From positions 1 through 64,000 of the forward strand of contig JAXMOE010000005.1 in the NCBI GenBank assembly GCA_034670025.1: 64,000 bases of DNA, written 5' to 3'. This document shows, piece by piece, positions 8,731 through 16,945 of the stretch (within the stretch, counting starts at the first letter, position 1; each line of letters begins with the position of its first letter). This DNA comes from PGYR01 sp034670025. GTDB taxonomy: Bacteria > Bacteroidota > Ignavibacteria > Kapaibacteriales > UBA2268. The translations under genes were made by a program, and so were the position numbers. Under the pieces are notes generated by a model. That model had not been told where the DNA came from. It was given only the letters and a program-made list of their open reading frames with translations, and made no database searches.

Positions 8731-9795
8731 ATGAAAGTAATAAAAATTGGTGGTCCTGCATTATCTAACTCCAAAGGACTCAACAAGTTTTGCAACAGCC
8801 TAAAACACCTTGCAACCCCTACTGTTGTTGTTGTTTCGGCGTTTGGCAAGCTAAGTTCTACACTCAAAAACCACTTCATTTCTACCTCTTACACGGATAA
8901 ATTCACTCCTTTTATCAGTACTTTTACTGATTTTAGGCATTTATTGTGCCAAAAACAACTCAATAATTTTGATGAATACACCTTACAGTGTCAGAAAAAA
9001 CTTACAGATATTATGCTTGGATGCCAATTGACAAATGAATTTTCTAAAAAATCATTAGATAAAATTCTAGTTTTAGGAGAATTAGTCTCTTCTTTCTTCA
9101 TTCACTGCCTTTTAGAATCAATTCAAATTCAATCTGATTTTCTTGATATTAGAGGAATTATTGTTACTGATAATAATTATGGAAATGCTAATCCAAATTT
9201 GAATTTATCAACTAAAAATATCTCAAAAACTTCTTTTTCAACTCTCACTATTACACAAGGTTTTATTGCATCAGACATAACTGGAAATGATACCACAATG
9301 GGGTTCGAAAGCTCAAACTTGAGTGCTATGCTAATAGCTCAAGCAATTAATTGTAAAACTATAGAAATCTACACTAAAGTTAACCATATCTACTCATTGG
9401 ACCCTGAGCTTTACGAAGCTCAACCTGTTTATCGAATACCATATCAATCAGCCCAAATATTAGCAAACAATAATTTTAAGTTATTATTTCCTGGTATGAT
9501 TGAGCTGGCAAAGGAAAGAAACATAGAACTGATATTCAAAGGATTGGAAACTGATAAGTGTACTACTATTTCCTCATCTTCCGACTTTATTTATCCTGTT
9601 ATTTATCACAATAGAAGTCAACTGATTATCACTCCGATTAAAAAAAACGTGGTAGTTGAATTATTAAATAAATACAATTCAGAGTTTTTAGATTTTGAAT
9701 ATAAAAGTAAAAATTATTCGTTAATAACTAAGATAGAGGAAATTGATTTAGAAAAGTTACAAAGCTTCATTACTCTTCTTTTGAAAACACACTAG
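8731..9795 (+). CDS. Divergent single-domain aspartate kinase-like protein
   Basis: 354 residues of the amino-acid kinase fold. It starts KIGGPALS (residues 5-12) where aspartokinases have KFGGTS. It then has ITDNNYGNA-like and TQGFIASD segments (ITQGFIAS near 174), TTMGFESSN at 188-196 where the family has a TTLGRGGSD-type loop, and a YTKVNHIYSLDPEL segment matching the W(T/K)DVDGI-ADPR strand. The family phosphorylates aspartate in the first step of lysine/threonine/methionine synthesis. The usual two ACT regulatory domains appear to be missing or reduced to about 60 residues. Changes at the GGT and GSD positions make catalytic competence uncertain. It converges on the LptF/G-type gene, overlapping it by 26 bp. 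Dedicated lysC, or a paralogue with altered function, are both possible. Confidence 0.7.
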   Translation: MKVIKIGGPALSNSKGLNKFCNSLKHLATPTVVVVSAFGKLSSTLKNHFISTSYTDKFTPFISTFTDFRHLLCQKQLNNFDEYTLQCQKKLTDIMLGCQLTNEFSKKSLDKILVLGELVSSFFIHCLLESIQIQSDFLDIRGIIVTDNNYGNANPNLNLSTKNISKTSFSTLTITQGFIASDITGNDTTMGFESSNLSAMLIAQAINCKTIEIYTKVNHIYSLDPELYEAQPVYRIPYQSAQILANNNFKLLFPGMIELAKERNIELIFKGLETDKCTTISSSSDFIYPVIYHNRSQLIITPIKKNVVVELLNKYNSEFLDFEYKSKNYSLITKIEEIDLEKLQSFITLLLKTH

Positions 9796-11134
9796 TCAGT
9801 TTTAGCATTTCATTATTCACCCTAAGCGAAAGCAATATACCGACAGCCAGTATTACTATATCTGCAAAGAACATACCTAACAGTGGGGATATAATACCTT
9901 TGTCTGCTAATTTTTCTCCTGCTATCAGACAAGCCCAATAAATAATATAGAAGCCCAAACTGATGGCAGCACTTATTCCAAAGTTCCCACCTTTAGTTCT
10001 TATACCAAGAGGTACACCTACGAATACAAACACAAAACAAGCGAATGGGATTGAATACTTTTTCCAAATCTCCACTTCATACTTTCTGACCTTATTTTCA
10101 CGATTTTCTATTTTGTAAGCACTAGTTTTTACATCGGAAGCAAGAAAATTCACGTTTTTCTGGACTCTTTGATATAAACTTCGCTTAGTAGTATCTATCA
10201 TAAATGAATCAAGCTCAGCCACTTCTTTCTCATCCACTTTTGGCATTTTCCCGTCTAAAATATAATCGAGGTGAACATCAACTATAGAGTCTATTATATC
10301 TTGGGCAAACTGAGCATCGTCTTTACTACCCTGCACCACTTGTTCCATATCATTTATCGTCATTTCTCTGTCACCGCGAGAAATAAGATTCACATCAGTT
10401 TTGTTAAAATCAAATCCAGATGCCTCGGTTTTGAGCTGATATTCTGAAAAGTTTATGATTTTATAATCGTTGACATCATTATTACTTCTTTGGTGGATTT
10501 CACCTTCGTAAAGACGAATAATAAGATTAGCATAATCATCAGAAAAGCGAATTTTACCGCTATCCGCTGAAATAATATTTTGCTTATCTGCGTTGGAATA
10601 ATCGTATATAGTAACGTCACGCAATAAACCACTAATCGAGTCCACTTGTCTGGACAAAATGATTTTGCCACCCATATTTGGAGAAAACTCACCTGGCTCT
10701 ATAGCAAAGGTTGGTTTCTTTCTTTGAATGTCACTCATCAATACTTTTGCTTTGTGATTCGATTCTGGTAAGATAGAGTTGTTGAACCAAAAAAGTCCAA
10801 ACGACAAGATAACACCCATTAAAATTGCTGGCTTCATCATTGCAAATAGTGAAGCACCAGATGATTTGATAATCGGTATTTCGTAATTAGCAGACATAGC
10901 TCCAAAAGCCATAAGTGTGGCAAACAATATCCCCATTGGTGCAGCCAACACCACCATCCAAGGTATATTAAGGACAATAGCTTGCACTATAACCATAGTC
11001 TCTATTCCTTTACCAAGCAATTTGTCAAGTGAATTGATAATAAACTGCATTAGGAAAATAAAAACTACAGTTATAAACCCAAAAAGAAATGGGCCAATGT
11101 GAGCTCTAATTATATACCAATTAATTAATTTCAT
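9770..11134 (-). CDS. LPS export ABC transporter permease (LptF/LptG, YjgP/YjgQ family)
   Basis: 454 residues with the family's layout. Three N-terminal membrane segments start near residue 15 (GPFLFGFITVVFIFLMQF, then about 45-80 and 95-120). A large periplasmic beta-jellyroll region spans about 130-340, and three C-terminal membrane helices about 360-445. LptF and LptG pair with LptB2 in the inner membrane and extract lipopolysaccharide toward the LptC/A/D bridge. The characteristic NNSILPESNHKAK and SIPFACFVFVFVGVPLGIRTK segments are visible. Only one permease gene is present here; its partner must lie elsewhere. Whether it is LptF or LptG cannot be decided by eye. Confidence 0.9.
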   Translation of the reverse strand: MKLINWYIIRAHIGPFLFGFITVVFIFLMQFIINSLDKLLGKGIETMVIVQAIVLNIPWMVVLAAPMGILFATLMAFGAMSANYEIPIIKSSGASLFAMMKPAILMGVILSFGLFWFNNSILPESNHKAKVLMSDIQRKKPTFAIEPGEFSPNMGGKIILSRQVDSISGLLRDVTIYDYSNADKQNIISADSGKIRFSDDYANLIIRLYEGEIHQRSNNDVNDYKIINFSEYQLKTEASGFDFNKTDVNLISRGDREMTINDMEQVVQGSKDDAQFAQDIIDSIVDVHLDYILDGKMPKVDEKEVAELDSFMIDTTKRSLYQRVQKNVNFLASDVKTSAYKIENRENKVRKYEVEIWKKYSIPFACFVFVFVGVPLGIRTKGGNFGISAAISLGFYIIYWACLIAGEKLADKGIISPLLGMFFADIVILAVGILLSLRVNNEMLKLTSVFSKEE

Positions 11135-11204
11135 TTATTATGTGAATGGGTGATCAACATCTGTGCAAATTTACGCTAATATCTATTATCTTTACAACCA
11201 AAAG

Positions 11205-11867
11205 TTAATTGCTTGCTATAACGCTTGTAGTAACAGCTACCATCATGGCTGTTTGAGCTGCAACAATAGCATCATTAGTAGCAGAATTAATCTTATTTCC
11301 TTTTACATAAGATTTCAAGTTAGCTTTCAATGATTTCATATCATCACATTTTGGAAATATCTTATTTTCAATATTAGCAATACTAATCAGACCAAGCATT
11401 AGTTCATGCTCTTCTTCGCACTCTTCTTTGTTCATTACTATTTGTATTAGCTTAGCTTTCAACGCATTTTCGTACTGAGAGTTGACCATTGGGTAGTAAT
11501 CTTTTGGAAATATAAATAGGAATTTCCCTTCTTTCTTTTTCAAAATTCCTTTACTTAGAAGTGAATTTATAATATCATCTTTTATTTTTCTAGTGTAACT
11601 GGCTAATTTGTTCAATAGCGAGTTTGTGCTTTTGAACCAAGCATCCTCTATCTGATCAACTGCTTCATTCAGTATTACATCACTAGTTAAATTTCCACTC
11701 TTTACCACTATCTTCTTATCCTCAATTTCAATCATACCCTTCTCTGTAAGTTGAAATATAATACCAGCCGCCAAGATATAGTTGACATATTGCTCATTAG
11801 TTACCCATTTACCACTATCATCATCCAATAGTAATAGAGTAAGTTTTTCCAATATCGTTAAATTCAT
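11205..11867 (-). CDS. GPP34 (Golgi phosphoprotein 3-like) family protein
   Basis: 220 residues beginning LTILEKLTLLLLDDDSGKW, the usual opening of the GPP34 fold. This is followed by the ILAAGIIFQLTEKGMIEI segment, helical middle regions, and a hydrophobic Ala/Val-rich C-terminus (about 195-218). In eukaryotes the fold (GOLPH3/Vps74) binds phosphatidylinositol-4-phosphate and retains glycosyltransferases. Bacterial members are mostly uncharacterised, and phosphoinositide binding must not be assumed. It is 16 bp downstream of the TspO-like gene and probably co-transcribed with it. Confidence 0.8.
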   Translation of the reverse strand: MNLTILEKLTLLLLDDDSGKWVTNEQYVNYILAAGIIFQLTEKGMIEIEDKKIVVKSGNLTSDVILNEAVDQIEDAWFKSTNSLLNKLASYTRKIKDDIINSLLSKGILKKKEGKFLFIFPKDYYPMVNSQYENALKAKLIQIVMNKEECEEEHELMLGLISIANIENKIFPKCDDMKSLKANLKSYVKGNKINSATNDAIVAAQTAMMVAVTTSVIASN

Positions 11868-11883
11868 ACATTACTCCTGTTTT

Positions 11884-12672
11884 TTAATATTCCTTACGTT
11901 TCAATTTCATAAATGGTGATGTCTGGAAGTTTTTTGCACCGTGAATACCTGCCACAATCAACAATACAACAGAGTAAATCAAAGCTGAGTAAGCAACCAA
12001 CGGATAGGCCTCCTGTTGTTCAAAGTATATTGCCACAAATGCCCAAACAGCAACTAATGAGGCTTCCCTTAGGTTGCGTGTTTTTATCAAATACATATAT
12101 ATAAGAGTTACTACCCCTAACAATGCAATTGCTAAACCAACATTATTTTCTAAAAATCCAATTTGTAAACTACTTATAAATATAGTGATGTTCTGAATCG
12201 AAGCTATTAGCACCCAGCCAAAATAGATAACAATAGGCCACCACACAAAGAACATTACTTTAAGTGGTGCGTCCCATATTTCTAAATCTAATTTATATAC
12301 CAGCTGAGTTAATCCAAACAAAAGTACCAATATCACTACAGCTGCAACCCCAATCATATTATTGACCCAAATCAGAATCCAAGCTGCATTTGCTATATTT
12401 ATAAACGCAAACCAAAGCCCTGTTTTTTTAATATATTTGGAATCATTATTAATCATATCGTAGAACTGAAACCCAATAAATAATATAAGTTCTAAGTATA
12501 TGAGCCCCCATATTGAGAAAGCGTAACCGGCTGGGCTAATAATATTAGAGTACATATTGCCAATATCACCAACCGAATTACCATTGATAGCACCAGCCCC
12601 AGCAAAGGAATTGAGCACCAACATAATTATAAATGTAAGTATATTAATCGCTATAAGTATCTTTGGATTCAT
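11884..12672 (-). CDS. TspO/MBR-related tryptophan-rich membrane protein
   Basis: 262 residues, almost entirely hydrophobic helices. The segment ISPAGYAFSIWGLIYL (about residues 45-60) is the signature of the larger TspO/MBR-like proteins, and an (F/W)WPIV-type helix follows. Classical TspO has 5 helices and about 160 residues; this is the longer type with about 8 predicted helices. The family binds porphyrins, sterols or related small ligands in other organisms. The ligand here is unknown. It heads a two-gene unit with the GPP34 gene. Confidence 0.75.
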   Translation of the reverse strand: MNPKILIAINILTFIIMLVLNSFAGAGAINGNSVGDIGNMYSNIISPAGYAFSIWGLIYLELILFIGFQFYDMINNDSKYIKKTGLWFAFINIANAAWILIWVNNMIGVAAVVILVLLFGLTQLVYKLDLEIWDAPLKVMFFVWWPIVIYFGWVLIASIQNITIFISSLQIGFLENNVGLAIALLGVVTLIYMYLIKTRNLREASLVAVWAFVAIYFEQQEAYPLVAYSALIYSVVLLIVAGIHGAKNFQTSPFMKLKRKEY

Positions 12673-12734
12673 TATCCCACCTGATTATTATTTATTTAAA
12701 AGTATTAAACTAATTAGTGAATATATTATTTTTA

Positions 12735-12765
12735 TTTGTTAGTAATAGTAATTTACTTATTTTTG
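12735..12765 (+). promoter_or_regulatory. Bacteroidota-type promoter of secG
   Basis: A TTTG box at 12735-12738, a 19-bp spacer and TATTTTTG at 12758-12765 match the TTTG/TAnnTTTG consensus used by the primary sigma factor in Bacteroidota. It lies 33 bp upstream of the secG start. Confidence 0.75.
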
Positions 12766-12798
12766 TAGTTCTAAATACAATTAAAATGGAAAAATAAT

Positions 12799-13125
12799 AT
12801 GTTAGCATTAATGATGATATTGGGAATCTTGGTTTCTATCTTACTTACATTCGTAGTATTACTACAACCAGGTAAGGGGGATATGATATCGGGTATGACT
12901 GGTCTTGGTGGTCAATTCAACTCTGTCTTGGGTTCTAGAAAAGCCGCTGATTTCCTAACCAAATTGACTATCGGTTTGGCAGCAGCTATCATGGTAATCT
13001 CATTGTTCACCAATCTTTTTGTAGTTGACTCTGGTACTGTTACTGAAACTAAAGCCGCTACTGAAGGTATCAAAATTGAACAACCAATGACTCCTCCGAG
13101 CAATATTCCTCCTCCAAATCAATAA
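12799..13125 (+). CDS. secG: Preprotein translocase subunit SecG
   Basis: 108 residues with two membrane helices (about 1-22 and 50-75). The conserved loop between them reads LLQPGKGDMISGMTGLGG and is followed by a TKLTIGLAAAIMV helix. SecG is the small accessory subunit of the SecYEG channel. The C-terminal tail is Pro/Thr-rich, as usual in this phylum. It is monocistronic, with its own promoter and a strong terminator just downstream. Confidence 0.95.
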   Translation: MLALMMILGILVSILLTFVVLLQPGKGDMISGMTGLGGQFNSVLGSRKAADFLTKLTIGLAAAIMVISLFTNLFVVDSGTVTETKAATEGIKIEQPMTPPSNIPPPNQ

Positions 13126-13150
13126 GGAAGAGAAAATAGATTTAAAAGAA

Positions 13151-13181
13151 AAACCTTAGCTACTCGCTAAGGTTTTTTTTT
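13151..13181. terminator. Bidirectional terminator overlapping a stop codon
   Basis: A perfect 10-bp stem AAACCTTAGC/GCTAAGGTTT (13151-13160, 13166-13175) with a 5-nt loop is followed by a T tract for the plus strand (secG) and flanked by A for the minus strand. The last codons and the stop of the minus-strand gene (ending at 13156) lie inside the hairpin. Confidence 0.9.
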
Positions 13182-13749
13182 GTCTAAAAAATAAGAATAG
13201 AATTACAAAAAACCCAGAAGCAAAAACTACAATCAAGACTGTTAACAACCTTAAATCACCGTCAGCTTTCAACTTGTTGCCATCTATTGCCTCCAATCGG
13301 GCTTCCAAACTATCTAAACTTTCTAATTTCTCATTTGCTATATTATTCTCTTCATTCATCTCCTTCATTGAATCATCGTAATACAACCTAAGATACTCGT
13401 TAGCACCTTTGTAGTTGTTTATTTCCTCAAAAAAAGAAGCTATATCTTTGTACAGATTTGGTTCATTTATATCAATAGAATCCATCATTCTGACAGCTTT
13501 CATATAATAAAACTCTGCAGATTTGTTGGCACCCAATTCGTCATAACATTTGGCCGAATAGTAATATTTATTGAATATATCTTCGACAGTAGTTTCTATC
13601 GTAATTTCATCTCCAACAATATTAAAATAATATAGAGCGGAATCAATTTCGCCATTTTCACAAAACTCAATCCCCTTCTCTATGTGTGATTCATTAGAAT
13701 AAAGGCATACAACCGAAAACAATAACAAAATCAGTATATTTTTTTTCAT
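13156..13749 (-). CDS. TPR-like periplasmic protein with C-terminal membrane anchor
   Basis: 197 residues. An N-terminal signal sequence precedes helical segments with TPR-like spacing (GEIDSALYYFNIVGD, YYYSAKCYDELGANKSAEFYYMKAV, EINNYKGANEYLRLYY; about 28-130). A Glu-rich coiled region and a C-terminal transmembrane helix (about 168-190) follow, with a short basic tail. It is the last gene of the coaD-kyn-hisC operon, 3 bp after the preceding lipoprotein. The function is not recognised; TPR proteins usually mediate protein-protein contacts. The stop codon lies in the operon terminator. Confidence 0.7.
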   Translation of the reverse strand: MKKNILILLLFSVVCLYSNESHIEKGIEFCENGEIDSALYYFNIVGDEITIETTVEDIFNKYYYSAKCYDELGANKSAEFYYMKAVRMMDSIDINEPNLYKDIASFFEEINNYKGANEYLRLYYDDSMKEMNEENNIANEKLESLDSLEARLEAIDGNKLKADGDLRLLTVLIVVFASGFFVILFLFFRQKKTLASS

Positions 13750-13752
13750 ACT

Positions 13753-14469
13753 CTACTCCCCTGTTAATTCATGTGATGGCTTAGTAATTAAATCTGGTAA
13801 CTCAAAATACCTTTCTGGAATTTCTTTTTCTTCTATTTTCACTGCTTCCATTATTACTTTTAATCTATCATAAACAATTTCCGCATAAAGAAATGGAGAT
13901 TCAGCCAGTTCATAATATTTATTATCATAACCAAGATTATGTTTTCTATAATACTTTGGATCAATAAAAAGAGTTGAATCATAGTAATAAAACTTTTTGA
14001 ATACATCAGTTGTTATAGTAACCATATTCAAATCACGTCCCAATACTTTTGAATCCGTTGCAGATTTTAATCCAGAGTAATAATTTGCTTTCTCAAAAAC
14101 TGCATCAGTAAAGTAAAGTGTATCTATCCACACCATCTTTCTATATTGATAATTATCTCGCAAATACTTAATATATTCAATTTTACCATTAATATACTGC
14201 ATTATATATCTACCTTTCGAGTGAGTGACAACCAAAGTATCACCAAACACTTCAGGCAATGCCGCAAATTCATTCGCGTCTCCTTTTGCTTGAAACTTTA
14301 AAGTATATGTTATCTGACCTTCAAAACTATCTTCATATTCTACACTTTCAGCTTGTTCACTATCACTTTCTATTGCTGTTGAATCAACCACTTCTGGGCC
14401 TTCTTTTACTTCCTGTTCACCACAAGAGTAAAACACCATCGCAATAATCAAAGCTAATACTATTCGCAT
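13753..14469 (-). CDS. Lipoprotein of unknown function in the kynurenine operon
   Basis: 238 residues from the ATG at 14469. An upstream ATG at 14496 would overlap hisC and spoil the signal sequence; the chosen start gives MRIVLALIIAMVFYSCGEQ with lipobox Cys at residue 14. After an acidic Ser/Glu spacer the mature part opens FEGQITYTLKFQ and has alternating beta strands. This resembles the general shape of DUF4412-like outer-membrane lipoproteins, but I do not claim membership. It is located 10 bp after the hisC-like gene and 3 bp before the TPR gene. Confidence 0.7.
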   Translation of the reverse strand: MRIVLALIIAMVFYSCGEQEVKEGPEVVDSTAIESDSEQAESVEYEDSFEGQITYTLKFQAKGDANEFAALPEVFGDTLVVTHSKGRYIMQYINGKIEYIKYLRDNYQYRKMVWIDTLYFTDAVFEKANYYSGLKSATDSKVLGRDLNMVTITTDVFKKFYYYDSTLFIDPKYYRKHNLGYDNKYYELAESPFLYAEIVYDRLKVIMEAVKIEEKEIPERYFELPDLITKPSHELTGE

Positions 14470-14479
14470 AATTTTTTCT

Positions 14480-15583
14480 CTATTTTGAATTTTCAATTAT
14501 ATTTCGAAATACTTCAATTGCTCGGTCAGTTTGTTCATCAGTACCAGAATTAATTCTCAAGCAATTATCTAATCCAAACATACCGAGAGGACGCACAACA
14601 AATCCATCTTGCAATGATTGCTCTGCAAACTTTAGTGCAGCTGCTTCAGATTCTAATTCCACCATCAAGAAATTTGCTTTTCCGTCAGTGTGCTTCACTC
14701 CCATTTCATTGAAGAATGACTTGAATTTAGTTAAGTTTCGGCTGTTGGTTTCTGTTGTGTTTTTTATAAAATCAACATCGTCCAGTGCAGCCACGGCAGC
14801 TTTTTGAGCTAATATATTTGGTTCAAATGGCAGCTTAACTCTGTACATAAAGTCAATTAATTCTTTTGGACCATAAGCAAATCCTACTCTCGCACCTGCT
14901 AACCCATAAGACTTAGACATAGTCCTAAGTACAATCAGGTTTTCATAGTCATAATCAAACCCATTCGGATAGTCTTCATACTCGCCTGCATAAGTGTAGT
15001 AAGCTTCATCTAAAACAACTAAAACATCCGACGGAACTTCTTCCATAAATTTTTCAAATTCAGACTTAGTCGCCATTACCCCAGTAGGATTATTCGGGTT
15101 AGCTAAGTAAACGATTCGAGTCGAACGATTAATTTCGCTAACCATAGCGTCCAAATCGTAAGAGTAATCGTCTTTCAAATCAACCTTAACCAAATGTCTG
15201 TTCAACTTATTGGCATTGACATAAGCACCAATAAAAGTAGCACTGGCAGTTATTATCTCTTGCCCTTCGCGAGTAAACGCTTTGAAAACATCAGCAATAA
15301 TTGAATCAGAACCACTACCTGTTATTATACATTCGGGGTTTTTATCAAAATGCTTTGCAATTGCATTTACTAATTCCGTAGCTGCTGGATTAGGATAAAC
15401 TGATATATCTTCTACACTATTCCTTATTGCCTCTACTGCTTTTGGGGAAGCGCCCAATGGGTTCTCATTTGAAGCAAGATTAACTAATTTCTTGAATTGC
15501 TCACGGCTAATAGTCTTCCCTACTTGATTACCTGACTTGTATGGTCTTAATGTTTTTATGTGATCTGGAACGTAAATCTTCAT
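14480..15583 (-). CDS. HisC-family PLP aminotransferase (histidinol-phosphate/aromatic aminotransferase)
   Basis: 367 residues, fold-type I aminotransferase. It shows LASNENPLGASPKA near the N-terminus, YPNPAATELVNAI, the ANPNNPTG motif, DEAYYTYAGEY, and the PLP-lysine motif MSKSYGLAGARVG. The overall similarity is to HisC, which converts imidazole-acetol phosphate to histidinol phosphate in histidine synthesis. No other his gene is nearby. It sits 2 bp after kmo, so an aromatic or kynurenine aminotransferase role is equally plausible. Substrate cannot be decided from sequence alone. Confidence 0.85.
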   Translation of the reverse strand: MKIYVPDHIKTLRPYKSGNQVGKTISREQFKKLVNLASNENPLGASPKAVEAIRNSVEDISVYPNPAATELVNAIAKHFDKNPECIITGSGSDSIIADVFKAFTREGQEIITASATFIGAYVNANKLNRHLVKVDLKDDYSYDLDAMVSEINRSTRIVYLANPNNPTGVMATKSEFEKFMEEVPSDVLVVLDEAYYTYAGEYEDYPNGFDYDYENLIVLRTMSKSYGLAGARVGFAYGPKELIDFMYRVKLPFEPNILAQKAAVAALDDVDFIKNTTETNSRNLTKFKSFFNEMGVKHTDGKANFLMVELESEAAALKFAEQSLQDGFVVRPLGMFGLDNCLRINSGTDEQTDRAIEVFRNIIENSK

Positions 15584-15585
15584 TA

Positions 15586-16929
15586 TTATATCTGTATTTC
15601 TTTTTTTATTAAATTATATATCTCTTCTGTGCTCATCTCTTTGTGCTTACCATCGGCTATTAAATTCAGTAGAAACCTATCTTGTTCTTCCCCTCTTTTC
15701 ATTGCCTTACTATAACCAATATCACTACGGAATGTTACAAGTGAGTACTTAGAATTGTAATCATAATCTCGTTCTAACTCTAATTCAATATCTCGCTTTA
15801 TCTGGTAATCTTCGTGGGCTACGTGGTCACGCATCTCATAGTAATTCTGTACCGCCAAATCACCAATCGCATCGGCATTGGCTTTTCTGACTTGCTCAAA
15901 CTCAGCATAAGCTTTTTCAGTGTCATCATCATACTTTTCTAAAATCTCGTCCAAAACTCTGCAATCTTCAAATGAAGCATTCATTCCTTGCCCGTAGAAA
16001 GGAACAACAGCATGAGCCGAATCACCAATCAAAACAGATTTACCACCGATTGCCCAGGGATAACATTTAATTGTACCAAGCTTGTCGTGCGGATTTGTAA
16101 AGAAATCATCCAGTAAAGTCGGCATGTGCTGTACAGCATCTGGAAAGAACTCATTGAAAAAGTCTGTTACCTTCTCCTTAGTGACCAAGTCCTCAAATCC
16201 ATTTTTTCCCTCAAAAGGCATAAACAAAGTACAAGTGAAACTACCATCGAGATTAGGCAGAGCTATCATCATGAATGTACCGCGTGGCCATATATGCAAT
16301 GCGTTGTCTGCTATTCTGTACCCACCGCCCTCTGCTGGTGGCATTGATAATTCTTTGTATCCGTGGTCAAGAAACTGTTGAGACAAGTTAAAACGTCTAA
16401 TTCCACCCAATTGATAAGCCAATCGGACATAGCTTCCACCACCGTCAGCACCGATTATTGTCTCAAAATCTTCTACCCTTGTGATGTTTTTATCTACAGA
16501 TTCTAAAGTTAGTTTATTGTTATCGAAATCTATACGCTTGCAACCAATTTCAAATTCAAACTCTACATTACCAGTTGCCTCGGCAGCAGTCATTAGTGTC
16601 ATATTAAGTCCACCCCTCGAAACAGAGTTAATCCACTCACCTTCTTTACCGCTGTATGGCTGTATTTGCTTGTCGCCCTCGGTGTCGTGAATCAATCGAC
16701 CAATCATTGGTATTACATCCTTCATCACTTCTTCTTCCACACCAGCTCTTTTCAGAGCATCTATTCCTCTGTCCGATAGTGCTAAGTTTATTGAGCGACC
16801 TGCTGAGATTTCTTCCAATCGCATATCGGGTCTTTTCTCATATACCTTTACTTTGTGGCCTCTTTTGGCAAGTAATATTGCCATAAGTGAGCCAGCAAGA
16901 CCTGCACCTATAATCGTATAATTTTTCAT
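15586..16929 (-). CDS. kmo: Kynurenine 3-monooxygenase
   Basis: 447 residues of the group A FAD hydroxylase family. The FAD-binding GAGLAGSLMAILLAKRGHKV opens the protein (residues 8 onward), with SAGRSINLALSDRG typical of KMO, EFEIGCKRID in the middle and the second FAD motif LIGDSAHAVVPFYGQG near residue 305. It converts L-kynurenine to 3-hydroxykynurenine with NADPH and O2. The C-terminus is hydrophilic and lacks the long membrane anchor of mitochondrial KMO. It lies 16 bp after kynU in the same operon, which supports the assignment. Confidence 0.93.
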   Translation of the reverse strand: MKNYTIIGAGLAGSLMAILLAKRGHKVKVYEKRPDMRLEEISAGRSINLALSDRGIDALKRAGVEEEVMKDVIPMIGRLIHDTEGDKQIQPYSGKEGEWINSVSRGGLNMTLMTAAEATGNVEFEFEIGCKRIDFDNNKLTLESVDKNITRVEDFETIIGADGGGSYVRLAYQLGGIRRFNLSQQFLDHGYKELSMPPAEGGGYRIADNALHIWPRGTFMMIALPNLDGSFTCTLFMPFEGKNGFEDLVTKEKVTDFFNEFFPDAVQHMPTLLDDFFTNPHDKLGTIKCYPWAIGGKSVLIGDSAHAVVPFYGQGMNASFEDCRVLDEILEKYDDDTEKAYAEFEQVRKANADAIGDLAVQNYYEMRDHVAHEDYQIKRDIELELERDYDYNSKYSLVTFRSDIGYSKAMKRGEEQDRFLLNLIADGKHKEMSTEEIYNLIKKEIQI

Positions 16930-16945
16930 TCTTTTTGTATCGTTT

